DNA of 64,000 nucleotides from Flavobacterium aciduliphilum (GTDB lineage: Bacteria; Bacteroidota; Bacteroidia; Flavobacteriales; Flavobacteriaceae): the NCBI RefSeq assembly GCF_003268855.1, contig NZ_QLSZ01000008.1, positions 82,294 through 146,293 on the forward strand, read 5' to 3'. Position numbers and translations under genes: made by a program. Below are positions 42,923 through 51,819 of the stretch, piece by piece. The notes beneath the pieces were generated by a model that was not told where the DNA came from, did no database searches, and saw only the letters and a list, made by a program, of their open reading frames with translations. Each line of letters begins with the position of its first letter. The stretch's first letter is position 1.

Positions 42923-44176
42923 ATGCAATTAAAGCGCGTTGTTGTAACTGGCCTTGGAGCTTTAACTCCTATAGGTAATTCCATTCAAGAATATTGGGAG
43001 GGTTTAGTCAATGGTAAAAGTGGGGCCGCTCCAATAACATATTATGATACTGAAAAGCATAAAACTAAATTTGCTTGTGAAGTGAAAAACTTCAGTATTG
43101 AGGCATACATGGATCGTAAAGAAGCCCGTCGTTTAGATAAATTCTCTCATTATGCTATTGCCTCAAGTGACGAAGCCATTAAAGATGCTGGCTTGAATGA
43201 CGAGAATGTTAAAAAAAATCGCGTAGGTGTTATTTGGGGTGCAGGAATTGGTGGATTAGAGACTTTTCAAGAAGAAGTAATGTATTATGCTAAAGGCGAC
43301 GGAACTCCAAAATTCAACCCTTTTTTTATCCCAAAAATGATTGCTGATATTGCCCCAGCGCATATTTCTATGAGAAATGGCTTTATGGGTCCTAATTATA
43401 CTACCGTTTCAGCGTGTGCTTCTTCTGCAAATGCAATGATTGATGCATTCAACTACATCCGTCTAGGAATGTGTGATGTGATTATTACAGGTGGTTCTGA
43501 AGCGGCAGTTACAATCGCAGGAATGGGAGGATTCAACTCTATGCATGCTCTTTCAACGAGAAATGAAAGTCCAGAAACGGCTTCACGTCCATTTGACGCT
43601 ACTCGTGACGGATTTGTTTTAGGGGAAGGTTCGGGAGCTATTGTTTTAGAAGAATATGAACATGCTAAAGCACGTGGCGCAAAAATTTATTGCGAAATAG
43701 GTGGTGGCGGAATGTCTTCTGATGCCTATCATTTAACCGCTCCTCATCCTGAAGGAATTGGTGTTATCGCTGTAATGGAAAACACACTTCGTGATGCAGG
43801 AATGGATCCAAATAAAGTAGACCATATCAACACACACGGAACCTCTACGCCATTGGGTGATGTAGCTGAACTAAAAGCTATAAGCCATGTGTTTGGAGAT
43901 CATGCTAAAAACATTAATATCAATTCTACCAAATCCATGACAGGACACCTTTTAGGTGCTGCTGGAGCCATAGAAGCTATTGCTGTTATTCTAGCAATGA
44001 AAAACGGAATAGTCCCACCAACAATCAATCATACCGTTGTGGATGAAAACATAGACCCATCCTTGAATCTGACTTTAAATAAAGCACAAAAAAGAGACAT
44101 TAAAGTAGCCATGAGCAATACTTTTGGGTTTGGTGGTCATAATGCTTGTGTGTTATTTAAAAAACTAGAAGAATAA
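42923..44176 (+). CDS. fabF: Beta-ketoacyl-ACP synthase II
   Basis: The condensing enzyme that elongates acyl-ACP with malonyl-ACP, 417 residues. The thiolase-fold catalytic triad is Cys165 (TVSACASSANAM), His in NTHGTSTPLGD and His in STKSMTGHLLGAAG. The C-terminal NTFGFGGHNACVLF is conserved. It lies 170 bp after acpP with a terminator between, and 8 bp before rnc. Confidence 0.97.
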   Translation: MQLKRVVVTGLGALTPIGNSIQEYWEGLVNGKSGAAPITYYDTEKHKTKFACEVKNFSIEAYMDRKEARRLDKFSHYAIASSDEAIKDAGLNDENVKKNRVGVIWGAGIGGLETFQEEVMYYAKGDGTPKFNPFFIPKMIADIAPAHISMRNGFMGPNYTTVSACASSANAMIDAFNYIRLGMCDVIITGGSEAAVTIAGMGGFNSMHALSTRNESPETASRPFDATRDGFVLGEGSGAIVLEEYEHAKARGAKIYCEIGGGGMSSDAYHLTAPHPEGIGVIAVMENTLRDAGMDPNKVDHINTHGTSTPLGDVAELKAISHVFGDHAKNININSTKSMTGHLLGAAGAIEAIAVILAMKNGIVPPTINHTVVDENIDPSLNLTLNKAQKRDIKVAMSNTFGFGGHNACVLFKKLEE

Positions 44177-44184
44177 GGGGTTTC

Positions 44185-44928
44185 ATGCGAATTCTTAAAA
44201 AAATATTTACTAAAAATTCCCGTCCAGATACTGGCGGGAATTTTTTTATGGCAATCGAAAAAATTATCGGTTTTAAACCTCAAAACATTGAATATTACGA
44301 AAAAGCTTTTACCCACAGTTCCTTCAATAGAACCGATGCTGCTGGAAATCCTTTTAATTATGAAAGGTTAGAATTCTTGGGTGACTCCATGTTAAGCTCT
44401 GTCATAGCCGCTCATCTTTATAAAGAAGCCCCTTTTGGTGATGAAGGGTATCTTACAAAAATGAGATCCAAAATTGTGAGTCGTGAACACCTTAACGAAC
44501 TCGGAAAAGAATTAAATCTAGTGTCTCTTGTAAACAGTAAAGTACCTCCCTCTCTTTATGGAGACAACATTCATGGGAATATTTTTGAAGCTTTAATTGG
44601 AGCCATTTTTCTCGATAAAGGATATGTTGGTTGTGAGGATTTTATTCAAAAAAAAGTGATTCTCCCTTATGTCAATATCTCAAAACTGGAAGGTAAAATA
44701 ATCAGTTACAAAAGCTTAGTTATTGAATGGTGTCAAAAAGAAAAGAAAACCTTTGCTTATGATGTTTTCGATGACAATGGAAATGAGGGACAGCGTTTTT
44801 TTGGGGTAAAATTAAGTATCGATAATAAAATTGTAGCCAAATCAAGAGCTACTTCAAAAAAGAAAGCAGAAGAAATTGCCTCAAAAAGAGCTTATTTTGC
44901 ATTTCAGAAAAAAATAGACCTCAAATAA
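44185..44928 (+). CDS. rnc: Ribonuclease III
   Basis: A 247-residue double-strand-specific endoribonuclease for rRNA and mRNA processing. The signature is NYERLEFLGDSMLSSVIAAHL, with second acidic cluster FEALIGAIFLDKGY; the C-terminal dsRNA-binding domain has SRATSKKKAEEIASKRAYFAF. The start at 44185 is kept because the N-terminal MRILKKIF-type extension is usual in Flavobacteria; ATG 44248 is the alternative. The codons 10-21 encode a terminator-like hairpin (44212-44247), which may be a self-cleavage or attenuation site. It is 8 bp after fabF. Confidence 0.93.
   Translation: MRILKKIFTKNSRPDTGGNFFMAIEKIIGFKPQNIEYYEKAFTHSSFNRTDAAGNPFNYERLEFLGDSMLSSVIAAHLYKEAPFGDEGYLTKMRSKIVSREHLNELGKELNLVSLVNSKVPPSLYGDNIHGNIFEALIGAIFLDKGYVGCEDFIQKKVILPYVNISKLEGKIISYKSLVIEWCQKEKKTFAYDVFDDNGNEGQRFFGVKLSIDNKIVAKSRATSKKKAEEIASKRAYFAFQKKIDLK
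44212..44247 (+). terminator. Terminator-like hairpin inside the start of rnc
   Basis: AAAAATTCCCG-T-CCAG (44212-44227) pairs with CTGGCGGGAATTTTT (44231-44245) around an ATA loop, with one bulged T, followed by a run of seven T. It lies in rnc codons 10-21, just before the alternative ATG at 44248. Confidence 0.75.
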
Positions 44929-45041
44929 TTTGAATTCCAAAAAACTATATCGTTTTCGTTTATAAATAAATGTTAATCTACATCTTCTAACGTAATTTAC
45001 GTAATAAGAAACACTATATTTACATCGAATTTTTGTGTTAA

Positions 45042-45530
45042 ATGGCTGTTCATAAACTACATATTGAAGATTTTGAAGAAGATGACTACCATATTATCGC
45101 CATCCATACTTCATTGGAAGAGTATCGCTTAGCCTATTTTCTTAATCGTGATATTGAAATTAAATTGTCAAAAAATCATCTTGATATTCTCTTAGAGGTT
45201 AAAGAAGGAACTTGTGCTTTCGAACGGTTTACTTTCAAGGATATTAAAAAGGATATCACTTGGAATCTAATTCAAAATAAAAACAATGTAAAAGAGACCT
45301 TAACAGAAAATACTATGGGTTTATTTTCAAATTCTGGAGCTGTTTTTTCTATTCACGCCTATTTAATACCAGAATTTAAAAAAGTAGACTTTTTTTTGAA
45401 AATTGCAAATGTCGAAGAGGAATTAAACATCCCCGAAATTGTAGCAAAAATCAATGCTATAAAAAATGTAACTCTTGTATATTCAATTAATAAAGAAAAA
45501 ATAAAATCAAAAAATAATTTAATTTTTTAA
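45042..45530 (+). CDS. IPExxxVDY family protein
   Basis: A 162-residue protein of the Bacteroidota-specific family named for its IPE...VDY motif, here LIPEFKKVDFFLKI (Phe replacing Tyr). It has no signal peptide or membrane segment. Earlier blocks include the N-terminal DYHIIAIHTSLEEYRLAYFLN. Function is unknown. The gene is only 3 bp upstream of pyk, a gene pairing common in Flavobacteria, so it is certainly co-transcribed and may affect pyruvate kinase or central carbon flow. Confidence 0.82.
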   Translation: MAVHKLHIEDFEEDDYHIIAIHTSLEEYRLAYFLNRDIEIKLSKNHLDILLEVKEGTCAFERFTFKDIKKDITWNLIQNKNNVKETLTENTMGLFSNSGAVFSIHAYLIPEFKKVDFFLKIANVEEELNIPEIVAKINAIKNVTLVYSINKEKIKSKNNLIF

Positions 45531-45533
45531 AAA

Positions 45534-46964
45534 ATGCCAACAAGAAAAAAGACCAAAATTGTAGCTACTTTAGGCCCTGCATGTAGTTCAAAAGCAGTCA
45601 TTAAAGACATGATAGACGCTGGTGTAAACGTATTTCGAATCAATTTTTCTCATGCCGACTATACCGATGTTAAAGAACGTATTGATAGTATTCGCGAATT
45701 AAATGACGAATTTGGATATACCACCGGCATTCTTGCTGATTTACAAGGTCCAAAGCTACGCGTTGGCGTGATGAAAGAGGATGTAGTGGTCAACCCTGGA
45801 GACGAAATCATTTTTCAAACCGCTGAGGATGTTCCTGGAACAAAAGACCGCGTATACATGAACTATAAAGAGTTTCCAAGCGATGTAAACCCTGGAGAAC
45901 GAATCCTTCTTGATGATGGGAAACTAATTTTTGAGGCCATTGAAACCAACAAAAAAACAGAAGTAAAATGTAAAGTGATTCAAGGAGGTCCTTTGAAATC
46001 TAAAAAAGGAGTGAACCTACCCAATACTAAAGTTTCGTTACCGGCATTAACAAAAAAAGACGTTAAAGATGCGCTTTTTGCTATCGAAAATCAAGTGGAT
46101 TGGATCGCGTTATCTTTTGTGAGAACCCCAGCCGATTTGGAAGAATTACAAGACCTTATCGCTAAAAATTCAGACCATAAAATTCCAATTGTAGCAAAAA
46201 TTGAAAAACCGGAAGCCGTAGAAAATATTGACAAAATCGTAGCGTTCTGCGATGGTTTGATGGTTGCACGCGGGGATCTAGGTGTTGAAATTCCAGCTCA
46301 TGAAGTACCTTTAATCCAGAAAAAATTAATAAACCGTGCTAAAACAGCACGAATCCCTGTTATTGTGGCTACTCAAATGATGGAAACCATGATTACAAGC
46401 TTAACCCCTACACGTGCTGAAGTAAATGATGTGGCCAACTCTGTAATGGATGGTGCCGATGCGGTCATGCTTTCTGGAGAAACCTCTGTTGGAAACTATC
46501 CGGTACAAGTAATTGAAAAAATGACTCAAATTATTGAAGCTGTAGAAGATTCACCATTAATTCAGGTTCCTCTAACTCCTCCTCAAGTAAGAACCAAACG
46601 ATTCATTACGAAATCCATTTGTTATCATGCAGCGACAATGGCCAACGATATCAAAGCTAAAGCCATTTCAACACTAACAAATAGTGGCTATACCGCTTTT
46701 CAAATCTCAGCCTGGAGACCATCAGCTCATGTTTTAGTATATACCTCAAACAAACGCATTTTAACACAATTAAGTCTATTATGGGGTGTAAACGCATTTT
46801 ACTACGATAAATTTGTGAGTACTGACGATACCGTTGAAGACATCAATCAAATTGCTAAAGAAAAAGGGTATGTAAAAAAAGGGGATATGTTAGTCAACTT
46901 AGCCGCTATGCCTGTAGTTGCCAAGGGTATGGTAAACACATTACGTATCTCAGAAATAGAATAA
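45534..46964 (+). CDS. pyk: Pyruvate kinase
   Basis: The last enzyme of glycolysis, making pyruvate and ATP from phosphoenolpyruvate and ADP; 476 residues. The N terminus KTKIVATLGPACSS and RINFSHAD hold substrate-binding residues. The signature IPIVAKIEKPEAVENIDKIV has the catalytic Lys and Glu, followed by GLMVARGDLGVEIP and ATQMMETMI. The C-terminal regulatory domain is complete (TLTNSGYTAFQIS). No PEP-utiliser extension. It is directly behind an IPExxxVDY-family gene. Confidence 0.97.
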   Translation: MPTRKKTKIVATLGPACSSKAVIKDMIDAGVNVFRINFSHADYTDVKERIDSIRELNDEFGYTTGILADLQGPKLRVGVMKEDVVVNPGDEIIFQTAEDVPGTKDRVYMNYKEFPSDVNPGERILLDDGKLIFEAIETNKKTEVKCKVIQGGPLKSKKGVNLPNTKVSLPALTKKDVKDALFAIENQVDWIALSFVRTPADLEELQDLIAKNSDHKIPIVAKIEKPEAVENIDKIVAFCDGLMVARGDLGVEIPAHEVPLIQKKLINRAKTARIPVIVATQMMETMITSLTPTRAEVNDVANSVMDGADAVMLSGETSVGNYPVQVIEKMTQIIEAVEDSPLIQVPLTPPQVRTKRFITKSICYHAATMANDIKAKAISTLTNSGYTAFQISAWRPSAHVLVYTSNKRILTQLSLLWGVNAFYYDKFVSTDDTVEDINQIAKEKGYVKKGDMLVNLAAMPVVAKGMVNTLRISEIE

Positions 46965-47013
46965 TTTAACGAATATTTATAGTATAACCCTTTTCTATTT
47001 CAAAAGAAAAAAT

Positions 47014-47021
47014 TACATTTG
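47014..47021 (+). promoter_or_regulatory. -7 element of the Bax inhibitor-1 gene
   Basis: TACATTTG matches TAnnTTTG, 23 bp before the ATG at 47045. The -33 position is T-rich without TTG. Confidence 0.5.
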
Positions 47022-47044
47022 ATTCATTAAATAAATTAAAAACT

Positions 47045-47797
47045 ATGAATTCAAAAAATCCATTTTTTAAAACCGATTCATTTAAGAATGCAACGACAAC
47101 TCATGAAGCAGTTGTAATTGATTATCAAGATACCATGACTGTTTCTGGAACAATTAATAAAAGTGTACTCTTGTTGTTTTTGTTAGTCGCAAGTGCTTTT
47201 GCAACTTGGAATATGGCTATTAATGGTCAAAACCCAACAATCCTAATGATTGGAGGGGCTATTGCTGGACTCGTTTTTGTATTAATTACAACGTTTAAAC
47301 CTCAACTTTCTAGCTATTTATCGCCTGCGTATGCGGTAGCTGAAGGCTTGTTTATTGGCGGATTATCAGCTATTTTTGAAGTGCGTTATCCAGGCATTGT
47401 AATGCAAGCGGTAGGCGGTACTTTTGCTACTTTTTTTGCTTGTTTTATGTTGTACAAATATAAAGTAGTTACCGTAAACGATAAATTTCGTTCTATAGTA
47501 ATTGCAGTAACAGCAGCTATTGCTATATATTACTTATGCTCTTGGATTTTAACATTCTTCATCAGCTACCAACCTGTACATTACGGAAATTCATTAATCA
47601 GTATAGGAATCAGCTTGTTTGTCATTGTAATTGCTGCTTTAAACTTGTTTTTAGATTTCGATCAAATTGAACGAGGAGCCGCACAACGCGCACCAAAATA
47701 CATGGAATGGTATGGAGCCATGGGACTAATGATTACTTTAGTTTGGCTTTATGTTGAATTTTTGAGATTACTATCCAAATTATCAAGTAGAAAATAA
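47045..47797 (+). CDS. Bax inhibitor-1/YccA family membrane protein
   Basis: A 250-residue inner-membrane protein with about seven transmembrane helices, matching the YccA/TMBIM family (calcium leak or FtsH-modulating proteins). Typical stretches are SAFATWNMAI, SPAYAVAEGLFIGGLSAIFE and, near the end, FLDFDQIERGAAQRAPKYMEWYGAMGLMITLVWLYVEFLRLL (key part LDFDQIERGAAQRAP). The acidic pair near the C terminus that gates calcium in bacterial homologues seems present. Single-gene unit with its own -7 element and terminator. Confidence 0.9.
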   Translation: MNSKNPFFKTDSFKNATTTHEAVVIDYQDTMTVSGTINKSVLLLFLLVASAFATWNMAINGQNPTILMIGGAIAGLVFVLITTFKPQLSSYLSPAYAVAEGLFIGGLSAIFEVRYPGIVMQAVGGTFATFFACFMLYKYKVVTVNDKFRSIVIAVTAAIAIYYLCSWILTFFISYQPVHYGNSLISIGISLFVIVIAALNLFLDFDQIERGAAQRAPKYMEWYGAMGLMITLVWLYVEFLRLLSKLSSRK

Positions 47798-47821
47798 AAT
47801 TTTCATATCTTTTTTATTAAG

Positions 47822-47850
47822 AGCCGTCAAAAAATTGACGGCTTTTTTTG
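47822..47850 (+). terminator. Terminator after the Bax inhibitor-1 gene
   Basis: AGCCGTCAA pairs with TTGACGGCT around AAAA, followed by seven T. The rest of the gap to 48038 has only the next gene's promoter. Confidence 0.88.
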
Positions 47851-47983
47851 TTAACCTCTAAAAATGAAGGATTCACCTAATAATAATACCTAAATCATTT
47901 ATCCTTATACTATTTTTAGTTTATCCCCGTTACTAATTTCTATCGACAACAAAGTTTTTCAAAATAAGAAATATTGAATGCCT

Positions 47984-48017
47984 TTGTGAAAATATTATAA
48001 ATCTATTATTAAATTTG
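47984..48017 (+). promoter_or_regulatory. Promoter of the serine hydrolase gene
   Basis: TTG at 47984-47986, a 23-bp spacer and TAAATTTG at 48010-48017, with the ATG 21 bp further on. The spacer is at the long end of the accepted range. Confidence 0.5.
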
Positions 48018-48038
48018 CATTAAATATCATTAGGAAAA

Positions 48039-49049
48039 ATGAACAATCTATTGTCTAAAAAATTACCCGTTTCTTATATTGGAATATTGTTAATCATATC
48101 TTGTGTATTGACGTATATTATTACCAATAAAATCAATAAAGGTGAAACCAATAACTACTCTGACGAATCAACTATCAATGCCTGTAATTATAACGTAAAA
48201 AGACTTGGTGGGTTTAACTTTATAAAACCCTTAATGTTTGTAGATGATGAATGTGAAGGTGATAATCTGGCAGCTACAAAACAAGAAGTCACAAATATTA
48301 TTAACAACTATAAAAGCATGCAAGGTGTTCTTGACGCATCAGTATACATTAGAGATTATAACAAAAGCTCATGGACAAGTATCAATGAGGATATACAATA
48401 TGAACCAGGTTCATTATTTAAAGTTCCTATTTTAATAGCCTACCTTAAAATGGATGAACTAAAACCAGGAACTCTTGATAACGAACTAGATTTTAATACG
48501 CCTTTTGCTATTGATAAAAATGTAGCCTATAAATCAAAATCTATTCAATTAGGTCATAAATACAAAATTCGGGAATTATTAAGGTATATGATTCAATACT
48601 CAGATAATAATGCTACCGCTTTATTAAACAATAATCTTAAACCTGAAGTATTACAACGTTTGTTCTCTGATTTAAATTTAGAAGTTCCTAATATTAAAGC
48701 AAAACATTATTATTTTACTGTTAGACAGTACTCATTGTTCATGAGAGCATTATACAACGCATCCTATTTATCTATTGAAAAATCTGAATTTGCTGCCGAA
48801 TTATTAAGCAAATGCGAATTTAACGAAGGGGTTGTAAATGGAATTCCTAAAGATACAAAACTGATCCATAAATTTGGAGAATCAGGAACACCCGCCGAAA
48901 AACAGTTGCATGAATCTGCAATAATCTACTTAAACAACAACCCATTTCTAATTACTATAATGACGAAAGGGAAAGATAATAAAACGTTGTCTAAACTTAT
49001 TGGTGAAATAACAGTCGTTACCTACAGAAATTTAGCGGCACAACAATAA
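48039..49049 (+). CDS. Class A beta-lactamase-like serine hydrolase
   Basis: A 336-residue protein anchored by an N-terminal membrane segment (about 10-31) with the transpeptidase/beta-lactamase fold outside. The motifs are SxxK (EPGSLFKVP, Ser125 and Lys128), SDN (QYSDNNATAL, 188-190) and HKFGESG (about 277-283) in place of KTG. The Phe in the last motif and the lack of a clear Glu166-type deacylation loop make true beta-lactamase activity doubtful; a peptidoglycan-related hydrolase or carboxypeptidase role is as likely. It stands alone between two terminators. Confidence 0.8.
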   Translation: MNNLLSKKLPVSYIGILLIISCVLTYIITNKINKGETNNYSDESTINACNYNVKRLGGFNFIKPLMFVDDECEGDNLAATKQEVTNIINNYKSMQGVLDASVYIRDYNKSSWTSINEDIQYEPGSLFKVPILIAYLKMDELKPGTLDNELDFNTPFAIDKNVAYKSKSIQLGHKYKIRELLRYMIQYSDNNATALLNNNLKPEVLQRLFSDLNLEVPNIKAKHYYFTVRQYSLFMRALYNASYLSIEKSEFAAELLSKCEFNEGVVNGIPKDTKLIHKFGESGTPAEKQLHESAIIYLNNNPFLITIMTKGKDNKTLSKLIGEITVVTYRNLAAQQ

Positions 49050-49075
49050 GTATATACAGCCCTAACCATAATTAT

Positions 49076-49108
49076 AAACTGCTAAATTTAAAATTTGGCA
49101 GTTTTTTT
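49076..49108 (+). terminator. Terminator after the serine hydrolase gene
   Basis: AAACTGC (49076-49082) pairs with GCAGTTT (49098-49104), and the stem continues through AAATT/AATTT; a T-run follows. The remaining gap to 49314 is AT-rich with homopolymer runs and no gene. Confidence 0.8.
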
Positions 49109-49291
49109 ATTATTTAAACCAGATACATTTTAAACCTTACACCTAAAAATTTATTAAATCGATAATTATGATACGATATATTTTTAATTTTGTTTTTTAA
49201 GGGGGTTTTTTTTATTTAAATGATAAAAATTAAAATTGAAACCATTTTTCAATGGGTTTTATTAATAATAATTATGGTTTTTTATATTTTT

Positions 49292-49310
49292 ACCCTAATA
49301 AAAATAGGGT
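49292..49310 (+). promoter_or_regulatory. Small leader hairpin before the ammonium transporter start
   Basis: ACCCTA (49292-49297) pairs with TAGGGT (49305-49310), ending 4 bp before the ATG at 49315. It could cover the ribosome binding region. No functional evidence. Confidence 0.3.
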
Positions 49311-49314
49311 TGTT

Positions 49315-50646
49315 ATGAAAATAGAAAAAAGATGGGTGTTTTCCTTTATAATTATCTCTTTAATTTCGATAATAGGGTTGTTTTGGAATCACCAAAAACC
49401 AAATTCAGATTTTAACTCAATCACTTCCATTGATAATGCCGACATTGCTTGGTTATTAACAGCGTCTTGCCTAGTGCTTCTAATGACTCCCGGACTTTCC
49501 TTTTTTTACGGAGGAATGGTGGGTAGAAAAAATGTAATTTCCACCATGCTCAAAAGTTTTATTTGTCTTGGGGTGGTCAGTCTCTTGTGGGTCACAATCG
49601 GTTTTAGTATGTCCTTCGGAAACCCAATAGGAATGACTTTAAACCATCAAATTTATGGTGTTGTTGGAAATCCTTTTCAATTTGCTTTTTTCGATCAAGT
49701 TGAAATGGCTCCTCATAAAATTATGGCTCCTACCATTCCTTTTATTTTATTCGCTTTGTTTCAAATGAAATTTGCAGTAATAACCCCAGCAATCATTACT
49801 GGGGCGCTTGCCGAACGCATACGTTTTATCTCCTTTTTATTATTTATTTGCTTGTTTACCTTACTAATATATACACCGTTATGCCACATGATATGGCATC
49901 CTCACGGCCTTTTGTGTGGCTATTTCGGTGTAAAAGATTTTGCTGGCGGAACTGTTGTGCACATGAGCGCAGGCTTTGCCGCACTAGCAGGTGTTATAGT
50001 ACTAGGGAAGCGAAAAAACAGTGAAAACATCCCCACAAACATTCCTTTTGTTTTACTTGGAACAGGATTACTTTGGTTTGGTTGGTTTGGTTTTAACGCG
50101 GGTTCTGCCTTAGCCGCCAATGCAACGGCAGCAATGGCTTTTGCAACAACCACCATTGCGTCTGCTTCAGCGATGATGACTTGGGTGTTTTTTGACAGGT
50201 TAAAAGGAAGAAAGGTATCTGCGCTGGGGGCTTGTATTGGTGCCGTCGTAGGCTTAGTCGTAATCACACCTGCAGCAGGTTATATCACCATTCCGCAAAG
50301 CATCTTTTTCGGTTTCACAGGAGCTATAATCTCTAACAATCTAGTTCATTGGAAAAAATTAAAACAATTTGACGACACTTTAGATGTCTTTGCGTGTCAT
50401 GGTGTAGGAGGAATTACAGGAATGATTTTAACGGCTCTTTTTGCTCAAGGCGAACAAGCAAGCCTTTTGCATGGGGGATGGAATGTCTTTGCACATCACA
50501 TGATGGCCCTATTGCTGGTTGCCGTATTTACTTTTGGAGGGGCTTTTGTGTTGTTTAAAATTACCAACTTCATAATTCCATTACGAGTGACGGAAGAATC
50601 AGAAGCCATAGGTTTGGACATGTCACAACATGGTGAAAAACTATAA
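49315..50646 (+). CDS. amt: Ammonium transporter
   Basis: A 443-residue Amt/MEP/Rh family channel for ammonium. Eleven or so transmembrane helices are seen, plus an N-terminal hydrophobic segment that may be a signal sequence. Conserved stretches are TPGLSFFYGGMVGRKNVISTM, GALAERIRF, the pore His in FAGGTVVHMSAG and the second in DVFACHGVGGITGM. The frame is open to 49252, but a short hairpin and a better N terminus (MKIEKRWVFSF) favour 49315. No glnK/glnB gene is adjacent, which is unusual. Its last 6 bp overlap the convergent LacI gene. Confidence 0.93.
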   Translation: MKIEKRWVFSFIIISLISIIGLFWNHQKPNSDFNSITSIDNADIAWLLTASCLVLLMTPGLSFFYGGMVGRKNVISTMLKSFICLGVVSLLWVTIGFSMSFGNPIGMTLNHQIYGVVGNPFQFAFFDQVEMAPHKIMAPTIPFILFALFQMKFAVITPAIITGALAERIRFISFLLFICLFTLLIYTPLCHMIWHPHGLLCGYFGVKDFAGGTVVHMSAGFAALAGVIVLGKRKNSENIPTNIPFVLLGTGLLWFGWFGFNAGSALAANATAAMAFATTTIASASAMMTWVFFDRLKGRKVSALGACIGAVVGLVVITPAAGYITIPQSIFFGFTGAIISNNLVHWKKLKQFDDTLDVFACHGVGGITGMILTALFAQGEQASLLHGGWNVFAHHMMALLLVAVFTFGGAFVLFKITNFIIPLRVTEESEAIGLDMSQHGEKL

Positions 50647-51660
50647 AGTAGATTCTCTTTCTATTATTTTGGTATTCAATTCGATAACCTGAGGCTCGAA
50701 GCTTTGGGAATCCTTTTTGGATTGTATTTCTTGTAAGAGTAGATTAAACGCAGTAACCCCCATTTCATAACTGGGTTGGTCAACAGTGCTTAATTTTGGG
50801 GTAATGACTTGCGACATAAACCAATTGCTAAATCCAATTACTTTGATTTGTTGTGGAACTTGAATTTGAACTTCATTGAAATACGCCAAAACACCTACTG
50901 CAACCAAATCTGTAATTACAAATACCCCATCTACATCGGGATGTTGTGAAACCATTTCTTTAGCAAACATTTTACCCTCTTCAAAGGTCACATTTTTACA
51001 AGTGTAGACCAATCTAGAATCAAAAGGAATATTGTATTGCTCTAAGGCTTTCTTATACCCTATAAAACGGTCAATGGCATTTTGAGGATTTACTGGCCCT
51101 CTTATATGAGCAATCTTTTTACACCCTTTTAAAATTAAATGTTCCACGGCTTCAAAAGCTGCTTTTTGATCGTTAATAAGAACTTTAGAGCTGGGTATGA
51201 GTTTAGAAATTTTATCAAATTGTACAAAAGGAATTTCACGCTGTAAAATCTCTTTTAGATGTGCATCATGATTTGATTCGTTCGATAAAGAAATAATAAT
51301 ACCATCAACGCGTTTATTCAACAACAAAGCAACTTGTTTTTTTTCTAGTTCTAACGACTCATTGGATTGAAGAATAATGACTAAATAACCATGTTGTTCT
51401 GCCTCTGCTATAATTCCATTAATCACACTCGAAAAAAAATGATGCACTACCTCTGGAATTATGAGTCCAATGGTTTTCGATTCTTTCGTACGTAAATTTA
51501 CCGCAAAAGAATTGGGGGTATACTGCAAACTATGAGCCAAGTCTAAAACCGCTTGCTTGGTTTTCGGACTCACATCGGAATAATTCTTTAGTGCTTTCGA
51601 TACGGTTGTGATCGAAATCCCCAAAGTCTCAGCGATTTGCTTCAGCGTCGTTTCTTTCAT
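50641..51660 (-). CDS. LacI family transcriptional regulator
   Basis: A 339-residue LacI/GalR repressor. The N-terminal helix-turn-helix and hinge are TLKQIAETLGISITTVSKALKN and VLDLAHSLQYTPNSFAVNLR; the periplasmic-binding-type effector domain follows (TIGLIIPEVVHHFFSSVI, VDGIIISLSNES, GVFVITDLVAVGVLAYF). Two near-identical palindromes at 51698-51734, just upstream and between it and the TonB receptor gene, are its likely operators. Its effector is predicted to be a sugar handled by the downstream sucrose-type operon. The stop overlaps amt by 6 bp. Confidence 0.92.
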   Translation of the reverse strand: MKETTLKQIAETLGISITTVSKALKNYSDVSPKTKQAVLDLAHSLQYTPNSFAVNLRTKESKTIGLIIPEVVHHFFSSVINGIIAEAEQHGYLVIILQSNESLELEKKQVALLLNKRVDGIIISLSNESNHDAHLKEILQREIPFVQFDKISKLIPSSKVLINDQKAAFEAVEHLILKGCKKIAHIRGPVNPQNAIDRFIGYKKALEQYNIPFDSRLVYTCKNVTFEEGKMFAKEMVSQHPDVDGVFVITDLVAVGVLAYFNEVQIQVPQQIKVIGFSNWFMSQVITPKLSTVDQPSYEMGVTAFNLLLQEIQSKKDSQSFEPQVIELNTKIIERESTL

Positions 51661-51697
51661 GTAACAAATATGGTATAAAAAAAATGAACTGCCAAAT

Positions 51698-51734
51698 CGA
51701 AAACGTTTTCGGTAAAATCGAAAACGTTTTCGAT
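51698..51734. promoter_or_regulatory. Paired LacI-type operators
   Basis: CGAAAACGTTTTCG (51698-51711) and ATCGAAAACGTTTTCGAT (51717-51734) are both perfect palindromes with the CG centre typical of LacI-family sites. Their centres are 21 bp apart, two helical turns, so two dimers could bind on one face. They lie between the divergent lacI-type gene and the TonB receptor gene. Confidence 0.82.
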
Positions 51735-51819
51735 GAAAAAATACTAAAATAAAGGGACTAAAATTTTAATTTCGACAACCAAAATCAAACAGATTTATTA
51801 ACTAATTAAAAATCTAAAA

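Noticed and set aside
48039..49049. Antibiotic resistance beta-lactamase
   Set aside because: SxxK and SDN are present, but KTG is replaced by KFG, the deacylating Glu loop is unclear and there is no resistance context.
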